DNA from: Cladophialophora immunda
Lineage: Eukaryota; Ascomycota; Eurotiomycetes; Chaetothyriales; Herpotrichiellaceae
Assembly (NCBI RefSeq): GCF_000835495.1
Contig: NW_015622547.1
Coordinates: forward strand, 3,844,001-3,908,000
Length of the DNA stretch: 64,000 bases
Direction of reading: 5' to 3'
The notes below the pieces were generated by a model, which searched no databases, was not told where the DNA came from, and saw only the letters and a list, made by a program, of their open reading frames with translations. The first letter of the stretch is position 1; every line of letters starts with the position of its first letter. This document shows, one piece after another, positions 41,401 to 50,465 of this stretch. The translations under genes and the position numbers were made by a program.

Positions 41401-42304
41401 CGGTGACGACAAGATGAATCGAGAGGTGCATTTATGTGCGCCGTTGCGATTGCGGGTGAGAAATAAAACACGTCAGCGGTCTGCCATGAAGTGATTGTCC
41501 GTGCGCGGCCCGTCTGCAGCACTTTTCAGCTCAAGCTGAATGAAACTGGTTGACGCTGGAAGTCCACGTAGCTGCTGACACTGCGTGCGCGTGCGTGTGT
41601 GATGACCATGACACCTCGCACCCCCTTCGAAAGTGGCCATGCCATCACATTGGGAATTGATCATCAACGCCATAGGAACGAACTCCGACTGTGAATTTGA
41701 AATGCGAAATATTTTCGATTCTGGGATTCCCAGTACTCGTCACAACCGGTGCGGACGCCTTCGAGCCGTGCAGCCGCCGCGATACCCCTTCCTGATTCCG
41801 TGACTCCTAGATATGCATCTAATGGCACTCCACGAGCATCCATCCCCTGCCCGCCCTCACAGTTAGGCAAATTGACATTCATAGAAGAGGCGGACTGGGA
41901 GCCAGAGAAGACCCATACACAGGAACCCCCATTGTACATCTGCTAGTCTATCGAGTAGAAGGTGACGATGCGCGAAACTCTGAACCGCAGGAAGGTCTTG
42001 AGCGATAGATATGGAGTTGAATGTGATGCTGGTACCAGGACATCTACAGTATCCTGTACAAAAGGAGAAAGTGTGTCGAGCAAAGATGACATTGTTCGTT
42101 TATCAGCGAGCCGCTCATCCCCTCATCATCATCGCATACACTCTTGTATACCCACAGGAAGAGTACAGGCAACATGCAGTATGAGGCAGGGCTGCATTGG
42201 AATCTCGACATAAGATATGATAGAGTCGTCATCATTAGAGATCACATTTCTCTGCCAAACCAGGGAATCAAGGAAGAACTGACCGAAGTTTTTGTGCCTA
42301 GTTA
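38401..42304. other. 3.9 kb gene-poor, probably repeat-derived stretch
   Basis: No long frame is present. Stretches 38.8-40.3 kb are rich in TA and CTA words and stop codons in all frames. A repeat copy sits at 40598-40674. Short minus-strand frames at 41065-41376 and 41664-41939 have plausible protein-like composition (with YFDSTQRQEKFMQQGSWLFG and YNGGSCVWVFSG) but I could not assign them; they could be remnants of one broken gene. The first few hundred bases should hold the oleate hydratase promoter. Confidence 0.45.
40598..40674 (+). repeat. Dispersed repeat, copy A
   Basis: These 77 bases, from GTGGCTC to GGTAAGGGAC, match 48413-48489 at roughly 80 percent by eye, in the same orientation and without gaps. 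Both are followed by a short spacer and an AT-alternating stretch (TATATAAGG here). This looks like the end of a transposable element or solo repeat. Confidence 0.65.
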
Positions 42305-43406
42305 TCAAGCCTGGAAAGCCTTCACCGCCTGTATGATGCTCGCAATGGTGGAAACAAGTGTTAAGCCGGAGATCAGGACTAGCACGACCCAGAAATTCAT
42401 GAACTTCTCAGGATCTTGCAGCCCTTGCCAAAAGCGCTTTATGGTAAATGGCTGATTCAAAAAGACCATTTCATGTAAGTCCAATAGTCTGTCTCTCCAG
42501 TGATCGAAATCCATCAGTGAATTTGAGGATTCAAATGGTCCAATAGACTGAAAAGTTTGGGCCTCCTCGTGGAGAAACTTCTCAGTGTCGTCCGCCTTGG
42601 TACCCACTGGAAATAGTAGGTTCAATGAACGAATCGTCTCCCTAAGGAGTTCGCGGGATAGCAGTGAACTTCTCATCCCATAAGTATGACTCGTAATCAA
42701 AGAGCAATGTAACGTACGCGCATGCATCCTTGTTGCTGTTTCTGCCGTGAAGCCAGGCCACAAGACAAGCCTTGTAGGGGAAAATCCACAAGGTCTTCTC
42801 GTCCCTAATTTGTAGTCGCAAGTGATCTTCTAGGCTTGACGTCCAACGTATCCTGAGTTTACAAACATTGTGCATATAGGCCACAGTGAATTCAGGAGCG
42901 AGGCGGCTTTCCTTGCGACCTAGTTGCCATTTGGATCGTGGGAACAGTTCGCCCACGTAGTTCCTTAACTGCGTGCTGTCGTCCCATTGAAAGCTCGGTC
43001 GGCCACTTCCAAGTCCCTTAAACATATCTTCTCGCAAATTGAGCATGAGCCACCACCTTAAACATATGTCAATCGCTCTATTAATGGCTACATCTCCATT
43101 ATGCGAGAGCTTCTTTTGCAGTTCCGCGCGGATATCTGGACGGGTGTAGGCTGGATTCTCGCGAAGAACGTGAATAACATCAGCCAAATCCTGATAAGTT
43201 TTGATGGCAAGCTCTGCAGTCTGATTCGCTCCCTGGAAACGGCTGAATTGGAGTTCCCTAACTTCCTTCGCGTGAAATTCAAAGTACGAGGCAAATCGTG
43301 CGAATCCATCTGTGTGGGAGAACCCGTCACCAAAAAACTCTTTCCCAATCAAGAACTTCACCTCATTATTTGGTTCTTCTGTAATCAAAGCCCGCGTCCC
43401 TGCCAT
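42305..43406 (-). pseudogene. Conserved fungal hypothetical protein with C-terminal membrane helix, frame disrupted
   Basis: ATG 43406 (MAGTRALITEEPNNEVKF) opens a frame that stops at 42642-42644. The protein clearly continues in another frame (RELLRETIRSLNLLFPVGTKADDTEKF) to a stop at 42305. Adding one base at about 42652-42659 gives a smooth IPRELLRETIRSLNLLFP. A 55-base intron from GTCATA to CTTAG could also join the frames, but it has a poor donor and no branch site and would remove conserved-looking residues. The N-terminal part has a WRWWLMLNL-like helix region and RSKWQLGRKESRLAPEFT. The C-terminus FMNFWVVLVLISGLTLVSTIASII is a single membrane helix. The general pattern belongs to a common family of uncharacterised fungal proteins. 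Function is unknown. Confidence 0.6.
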
Positions 43407-43894
43407 AAATGATTCGAAAGTATAAGGCTATTTATTGTTGAACCAACTGCAATGGATGATTGAATGCTAGGATCTGTTGTGCGACTACCTAGACTGGAGT
43501 CATATAACCTGCTTGGCGTCCTTGGCGGCCCAACGTAACCGCTAATTATGTGGCCTTCAAGTTCCTTTGCATCACAGTGGCACAAGGCTTGCAGGAAATA
43601 ACTCGGCTGCAAGCGGACAAAAGGGAAGGACTCGACATAGTGGGTGCAAAAATATGATATGAATTCCAGTACTCCGAGTGCGATGCCCAACGAGAGGATA
43701 CGGATCCGCGTCGCCAAGACCAGGCAAGCCACGCGCAGAACGTGAGGCTTGTGCACGTGAGGCTTAGGCTGTGACACAGGTGGTTTTTGCAAATCGAGCG
43801 CAGCTGAAAAGCGAAGGATGCTATAACGTTCACCAGCTGTTATATGGTATGCCTCATGAGCTTATTCGAGCCAACCTGAAATGCCAATGCATCA
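43407..43894. other. Short intergenic stretch, no gene seen
   Basis: It lies between two divergently placed disrupted genes. Short overlapping frames only. Confidence 0.45.
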
Positions 43895-45737
43895 GTGATG
43901 CATTGCGACATAACGAAGATGAGGGACAAAGTCACGATAGACAGAACCCCCAAAATCGCGATGCGGGTGCAGCAATCGCCAGCAACGCAACAATCAATAT
44001 CAACTCAACTCTCAGAGCTAATTCACTCCGCAGGCTCCCGAAGTACACGAACCCCTTCAGCCTCATTATCAGATCCTTTCACTTTATCAAACGTAGCCTC
44101 AAATGTCTCTACAGCCTCCAGCGACATCGCTCCTTCCGTAACAAGTACCATGGCAACGTCACAAAACTCCAACCAGACCCCTGCCAACTACGATGGAATT
44201 TTCGTTCAATATGAAAGACTGCCTGATGCAACTTTGAAAAAGTTGCAAGATATATATGAACGCCTATGTCTTGGATGGGACCAAAACGACAGTTCACACA
44301 TTGTTCACTACCTGCGGGCTGGTATTGACGCCCAAAAATTGACCCCTGCTCTCCTCATCGAATGTGAAGACCAGGTGAGCAAAAGACGACTAGAGGAATA
44401 TCTGAAAAAGAAGAAATGGTTAAGAAGGGCCATTCGAGAAAACACATGTTGTATCTTTGTGATCCGGGGCAGATTTTCCACGAGCGCCAGTCTAGACGGC
44501 GATCTTCCGGTCAACTCCTTAGTGGTTGGAGAGTCAACCCTCCTCTTATCTTCCGGGGCGCGGACATCGTGCGGTGCAGCAGTTTTGGTACCACCCCAAG
44601 GGACTATGCAGCACAAATTTTGCACGTTTGGAGGGTTGATCGTTGTGAACGAACGAATCTTCGGGCTGCTTGCACAGCATCCATTTCGTGAAGGAACGCT
44701 CTTAACCGAGCAGCAAACGAGCCTAGTGCTCAATACAATGAACAGCATGGGTGATAATGGTGTTGTGAAGATCTATACCAACGAGCCGCCATTCTGCCTG
44801 ACTTGGGAAGACTTTGACGATTCGGACGAGGACGATTCGGACCCCCGCTACTACTCTACGGATACCAGTAGTATGACTGAAGAAGAGAGTGATGGACATT
44901 TTTTCAGCGGACAAAGCGCTGGAGATGAAGGATACATGGCCAGCAAGCAGGTTGCAGAGCCGTCAACTGCTGACTGTGATGTGTTGTCGTTCAAAATTGA
45001 GATCGTTGTCAAGCAGACCCAACAAACTGACAGAGATCCAGGAGCACGGTCTCGATATGACAGAGACTGGGCCTTAGCGAACCTTTCATCTATCCCCGCC
45101 AATGATCGGCAACGAGTTATGCTTCCTAATATAGTGGGCAATAAATTCGTGGAATCTTTATTTACCGGGCATGAATCCCCGCACAATGCGGTCGCTTTGG
45201 TCGCCACCAGCTCAGGTGAGCTGAAGGCCAACATCTTAGGATGTCCTGCCACCGTGAAGATTGGAAATTCTAGCTATGAGACCATTCTTATGAATCTGGA
45301 CAACCCTTTACGGAGGTACCAATCATTCCTAGATATTATTAGTTGCTAACTTGGTTATAGAGTCTGGCTGCTCCGGCGCCTGGGTAGTATACGATCGTCA
45401 GCTTTGCGGGTTTGTCATAGCTATCCAGAATGATATCCCATGGGCATACATGGTTCCCATAGGGCCTGTATGTGAGGATATTGCCCGTGTCTTCAAAATT
45501 CACGTAGAGAATATCCGCCTGCCGACACCAAAGGAGATATCGGACATGCATCGTACTCGAAATTCCCAGCCAGCTCAGAGTCAAACGCATCGTGTTCATG
45601 CGACTCAAGAAGTTAGAGATCGCCACAAACCCCATACACAATCCCCCGCCTCCGCTGAATCCATTCGCACTGGCCCCGTTATCGACGATTATGCAAACTT
45701 GCAGGGCGAAGATCTGCTCAAAGAGACTTTGGGGTAA
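43895..45737 (+). pseudogene. Fungal hypothetical protein with trypsin-like C-terminal motif, splice frame does not close
   Basis: The first frame (43895 to about 45315) gives ~474 residues: a Ser/Thr-rich start, a helical region (LPDATLKKLQDIYERLCLGW and RRLEEYLKKKKWLRRAI), a beta-rich middle, an acidic stretch and ILGCPATVKIGNSSYETILMNLDNPLR. A second frame (to 45737) gives ESGCSGAWVVYDRQLCGFVIA and WAYMVPIGPVCEDIARVF. G-C-S-G-A-W resembles the nucleophile Ser motif of trypsin-fold proteases, known in a family of uncharacterised fungal proteins. Between them is a good intron (branch GCTAAC, acceptor TTATAG at 45360), but the GTACCA donor at 45316 leaves the wrong phase. So either a base is missing or the gene is decaying. 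The true start could be a later Met such as MATSQNSNQ. Function is unknown. Confidence 0.55.
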
Positions 45738-45779
45738 AAGAGCTTTCCTCCCACCATCTTTCCTCTCCGCTGACAGTCC

Positions 45780-47342
45780 ATGGCTAGACTCCAGAATCAT
45801 CGATACGCAAAATATATCGGGCCCACAGACGAACATGACTTTGCACTTTTAGAGCTCCAATTATACGACGACATCAAGGGTAAAAGTCCCGCTAATCATG
45901 GATCCTTCCGCAAAGTTGGCCCAAACGAGTTCTTCCATCAATATACCGACTCGAGTTCTCCCAATTACGCTAGGGAGGTTAAGGAGCTCGACAACATCGA
46001 ACAGATCGTCGCTCCTCATGGTGATGCTCTAATCCGACTCTACTTCCGGATCGTCCACCCCAGCTTTCCGATTTTACATAAGAAAGTTTACCTAGAGAAG
46101 TACAGTCGAACACATCGGGACTTTTCTCCTCCTCTACTTGCCGCTATCTATATATTAGCTTTAAATTGGTGGTCCTACAGTGCTGAACTTACGACGCTGA
46201 CCAAGCCAGACGTTACTGAACTTGAAGATATCGCTTATCGTACTTTGCAAGATGTCTCGCATCGAGCAAAATTGTCTACGGTACAAGCAGGTCTCCTATT
46301 GTTGCAACGACTAGGTAGCAATCAAGCTTGGCAGCTAACATCTCAACTTGTTGCCATCGGCCAAGATCTCGGACTGCACCTAGATTGTTCAAATTGGCGA
46401 ATACCGGCCTGGGAGCGAGCGCTCCGGAAACGACTTGGATGGGCACTTTTTATGCAAGACACTTGGTCCGCTTTGATATACGGACGACCTCCTCACATCT
46501 CCTCCATGAACTGGGCTGTGCAGCCTATGATCAGCAGTGACTTCCTAGACAGCGCGGTAGATGAAGAAGAAGACGAGAGTATAGAGGTTGAAAAAGGCAG
46601 GGCCCTCTTTAGCGCTATGATCACGCTCACAACAATGCTTGCAGAGATCCTAGATTCACTATATTCATTGAAGGCAGAAATGGAGATCAGGAAATCCTAT
46701 GACAGCATCAAGGCGACTCTTAATCGCGCGAAGCCAATTCAGCTCAAGCTACGGTCATGGTACGCGGACATACCAGAGACACTTCGTATGGACGCCACTA
46801 AAGTTGGCGAATTGAGCTCCGTGGGTTACTTACACCTTGCGTACTTTGCCACTGAGATCACTCTACATCGACGGATTCTACGCTCACTATCACGCAATAC
46901 CGATCCTTATATGATTCAGATCTGTCGGTCCGCCGCGAAAGCAAGACTTATTAGTGCTATGGACTTTTTTAACAGACTGAGGCCCGAGCACCTTCAATCC
47001 TTCTGGTACTTCTCCTCTAAGTTTAATTTCGCCTTGATTGGTACGTTTGCTGGGTTGTGTTTTGTCACTTCAGTGAGTCAGGAAGAAGCAGAATTCTATC
47101 AGAGACGGCTGCAGGAATACCGATGGACGCTGAGGGTATTTAGCAAGAGTGCTGAGTTTCTGGAGATTGCCGGTGGTATCCTGGAGTCTGCAGTGGGATC
47201 GTTGCTAAAAGCTACCGACTCAATTGAGAGCCGGCGACTATCCTTTCCAATGCTCCAACAACAGCCTGAGGACGACATCGCCATAGAACCCTCCTTCCCT
47301 AACACGGATGATGCCTCCTTTGACACTCCGATGGAAGATTGA
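45780..47342 (+). CDS. TamA/Dal81-like transcription regulator lacking a zinc cluster
   Basis: This is a single exon of 520 residues. Homology to the middle domain of TamA/Dal81 begins almost at the start (HRYAKYIGPT), and continues through FRIVHPSFPILHKKVYLEKYSRTHRDFSPPLLAAIY, LALNWWSYSAEL, LSTVQAGLLLLQRLG, GLHLDCSNWRIPAWERALRKRLGWALFMQD and IYGRPPHIS, which is the fungal transcription factor domain. The N-terminal Cys6 zinc cluster that precedes this domain in full-length TamA is absent, and the 40 bases upstream belong to the disrupted neighbour. TamA and Dal81 act as co-activators in nitrogen metabolism and do not always need their zinc cluster. It may therefore be a truncated paralogue, a dominant partner protein, or a gene remnant. 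A full-length TamA is expected elsewhere in the genome. Confidence 0.8.
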   Translation: MARLQNHRYAKYIGPTDEHDFALLELQLYDDIKGKSPANHGSFRKVGPNEFFHQYTDSSSPNYAREVKELDNIEQIVAPHGDALIRLYFRIVHPSFPILHKKVYLEKYSRTHRDFSPPLLAAIYILALNWWSYSAELTTLTKPDVTELEDIAYRTLQDVSHRAKLSTVQAGLLLLQRLGSNQAWQLTSQLVAIGQDLGLHLDCSNWRIPAWERALRKRLGWALFMQDTWSALIYGRPPHISSMNWAVQPMISSDFLDSAVDEEEDESIEVEKGRALFSAMITLTTMLAEILDSLYSLKAEMEIRKSYDSIKATLNRAKPIQLKLRSWYADIPETLRMDATKVGELSSVGYLHLAYFATEITLHRRILRSLSRNTDPYMIQICRSAAKARLISAMDFFNRLRPEHLQSFWYFSSKFNFALIGTFAGLCFVTSVSQEEAEFYQRRLQEYRWTLRVFSKSAEFLEIAGGILESAVGSLLKATDSIESRRLSFPMLQQQPEDDIAIEPSFPNTDDASFDTPMED

Positions 47343-48412
47343 TACCGAGGGCCGGGCGACTGTTGAGATTTTCTGCCCAGCACACCGCCATGGTCCAATA
47401 CTCTGAACAACTCCGGTCGCTGCAGTATTTCGACGTCGCTCTTGTAAGGCTCGCCTACAGCAGGAGAAGCCCGGATAACATAGCCGAACCCCTGACATGC
47501 AGCTTGACGTGCTGAAAAGGCACGCCAGCCAAACCACCTTTTCAATGCCGTCGTTAACCAAAGAACGGCAAGGCTTTTAGGATGAGCCTCGATCATGGGC
47601 AGCAGTCAAGTCCGTCTACAAGGGCGTGCCTGGATTTACCAGCCAAAGTTATGAAGTACTTGGCTGGCTTGGCTGGCTGGTTGGTTGGCTGGCTGTCGAC
47701 CCAAAAGAGAGTTGAATACCCAACGTCGAACGCAGAGTGGGGAATTGTGCAAGCCGGAGAGGCTCTGAAAAGTGACAATTCATCTTCCTGTTCTCGGCAT
47801 TTTAGGTGTTTAGGCCGCTGTCCTTTTAGCAACTCGACTTCCGCTCTACGACACCCTTGGAGGCGGCGTTGGTGCTGTTGGATGAATAACTTGATTGATT
47901 GTAGAAAGTCTATGAAATCTATGAAACAAGGTTGACGACTTGTGCCGCAGTGAATTGGGACTAGGGTTGGTGCAACAGGTGCCGCCGTTCTCGCTATTGC
48001 GATGAATACGATGATCAATCACCTGGGTACGAGGTATTCCGTGGACGGTTCGAATTCTAGGGCTTGTGTCGCTCGGAACGAGCGCGCCGACCGCATTTTC
48101 CATACGCGAACGGGTCCACATTGGAAAAGTACCATTTCTCGACCTGACCATGTTTCGCAACCTGTCATTTACTGCCATCTCCTGCACTAGAACGACTAGG
48201 ATATGTAGGAGTAATAGACTTGACATGACTGAATTGACTGAACTGATCTAACTAACTGAGAAGGAAGGAGGAAGGAAGAGATAGAAGTGGCTTAAGTATG
48301 TAGATGCACATGGGTAAGTTTGCTTATTGCCAAGACTTTGTCCCATTTACCCTTTCAGGGTTAGTGCAACAGGATATTTGCACCGTTTGTGCCGCCCTAT
48401 TTCCTCTCTCCA

Positions 48413-48489
48413 GTGGCTCAGAGTATGCTCGGTCACGTGCCCGATCAAGGCGGCCTCGCTCCCTTTCCTGATCGAAAATGGTAATAGAC
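48413..48489 (+). repeat. Dispersed repeat, copy B
   Basis: It pairs with 40598-40674, same orientation and length. Fifteen differences were counted by eye, a mixture of transitions and transversions. Confidence 0.65.
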
Positions 48490-48506
48490 GAGGCATAGTT
48501 CGGGGC

Positions 48507-48508
<2 letters not shown>

Positions 48509-48538
<30 letters not shown>
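48509..48538. repeat. TA dinucleotide run
   Basis: An alternating TA stretch of about 30 bases lies just after repeat copy B; copy A has only a short TATATA counterpart, so the run probably expanded in copy B. Confidence 0.85.
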
Positions 48539-48542
<4 letters not shown>

Positions 48543-49842
48543 CATAAAATGGGGACGGTTGACATATACGTTGTAGAGATATTGATAGTATACTCCACTG
48601 CTTCTCCAACGACGGAACTCACGATACAGGATTGAAATTAACCTTTAATAACGCAGAGAGGGATCATGTATTTAGCATTGTGGCCCTATTTTGCGCTCGT
48701 CCCCTTCTAGAGGGTGTAGATCGTGGCCACTTACACTCCGTCTTAAGGACCTTGCGTGCCGCCCGTTTCGGACGGAGTCCTCTCGACTCGAACTCAAAAC
48801 ACGGCATACTCGTAGAGGGACACTGGTGTAACGAGGTACCAATATTCAGATACACAGGCGTGGGTGTCATTCAAGCAGTCGCGAGACCATCCGTGGCCAT
48901 CTGTGCAGGAAAGCTCTGGCAGCTGATCCTGATCCTCTCGCGCGGCACAAATTTACCCAGTAGTATTAGTTCCACTTCTCCGTCAAGGACAGCGGGATCC
49001 AAACAAGAGACCCGATTTCCCTCAGCGCCGAGCCAGTAGCGGAGAGGATATCCGGGGGAGCAAAGTCTCGTGGACCTGCGTTGTGCCCACGGGAAACCGA
49101 GTACGATGGTCGTCCTTTTAGCAGTCAGCAGGACGGAGTCTGGCAGAGACGGCCCAAAACGGGACATGGGTGTCATCGGTGTATATGTTTGTCGCTGTCT
49201 GCCTCTTCTACCATGCCCATTTGAAACACTTTCGCCCTCTCGATCGAAATTGTTGAGTTGCCTCAGAAATCCAAGGAGGGGCTGCTAGCTCTCTCGAGGC
49301 TCCACCACCGACATCATCGCATGTGAAAATTTCTGATAACGATAAGAAGGGAAAACAGGCACTTTCACATGCTTCTGCCGAAAACCCAGTTTCACAACAG
49401 CCGCACTCAACAAAAGATTGCGTTGCTGATCGCCACCCAGGAGAGTATGACATTGGAGTGATTTCATATCATTTCAACAGAAACTACCCGATTCTATGCA
49501 TTTTCAGACGCGCAGACAACAAACTTCTATCAAGGAGAAATTCAGACGGGACGAAGGAGATCCACAGCAGCGGATGCTGGCGAGAAAGAAAATGGGCCTT
49601 GATTATCGCTTGCTCATGTGAGTTCATTCGGGTTGCTGGATTGTGGTGGCGTAGCTGGGAAAGATCCTCAGGGGACTTGGACTCGGCCAAGAGGGGCGAT
49701 CGAATCTCGTGTAGTTGGCCGGTAGCGATCAGGGTATCAAATGCTTGTGCTGGTATCATTTGTACATGACTTGAGAGGTCGTGCTCTCAACAATCGGGGC
49801 GCGGAAACAGAGTGGACGGCGGGCAGTCGAGAAGCCATCCAC

Positions 49843-50465
49843 TTATTTGCTGGTCTTTTCGTTGACGACTTCCTTGGCCTGGTCCTTCTTGGCCTGCAGG
49901 AATGAGCTGATCCATTTGAGGACATCGGAGCTCAGAATCAGGGACGTGGTGATGACTGCCTTGCCGCCCGCCACGTAGCCTTCTCCTCCGCACTTCTTGT
50001 ACTCATCTTGGTATGTACCCAAGGCCCAGTCCTTGGTAGTGTTTGCCGTCTCGAGCGGCCAGTGGATGTAGCTCATAACCTTGTCCTGAATGTCCTTGGT
50101 CTCGGCCTTGACAATGGGCACCTGCTCATCAAATTTGGTGAGAAACTTGTCACCGAGCTCATCGGCCTTCGCGACGTAGGGTTTGGCGTAGGAGGCCGGG
50201 GTCTGGAAGTAGGGCAGGGTCGGCTTGACAAATTTCGTGTAGCCGGCGTTGGTCAGCTCGATCGATTTGACACCGTAGGGGTTCTCTTGGATGGTCTTGA
50301 TCGAGTCTGAGACGAGAGGGTAGGATTGGATATGCTGGACAGAACAGGCGATTAGCTGTGTCCAAAACCCGGTCGCTCCGCCAGAACGCAGAGAGCGTCC
50401 ACGAGCTCACTTACTGAGAGGAAGGCAGAATGCGGCATGTCGCCGTTGACGGTAGCTTCACCCAT
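49843..50465 (-). CDS. CAP20-like perilipin (lipid droplet protein)
   Basis: Two exons on the minus strand, 50415..50465 and 49843..50334, give 180 residues. Donor GTAAGT and acceptor TCCAG bracket an 80-base intron with a GCTAATC branch. The start MGEATVNGDMPHSAFLS-HIQSYPLVSDSIKTI and NPYGVKSIELTNAGYTKFVKPTLPYF, plus KADELGDKFLTKFDEQVPIVK, match the CAP20 / Mpl1 perilipin family. Mpl1 of Metarhizium coats lipid droplets and controls their breakdown in appressoria; CAP20 of Colletotrichum was first described as a pathogenicity factor. The protein is alpha-helical and amphipathic with no signal peptide. GEGYVAGGKAVITTSLILSSDV near residue 140 is a short hydrophobic helix. A probable 5' UTR intron lies just upstream (50492-50693). 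Role in this organism is inferred from the family. Confidence 0.88.

Larger units (their letters stand above)
47343..49842. other. 2.5 kb without a supported gene, with a second repeat copy
   Basis: A TTGGCTGG-type short repeat spans about 47660-47692 and the second repeat copy with its TA run lies at 48413-48538. Frames at 48632-49039 and 49323-49769 have no family resemblance. GACTGAATT-like short repeats occur near 48222-48250. Confidence 0.45.

Noticed and set aside
41065..41939. Small minus-strand frames as an unknown secreted protein
   Set aside because: No signal peptide, no consistent splice sites and no family match; mentioned only as possible remnants.
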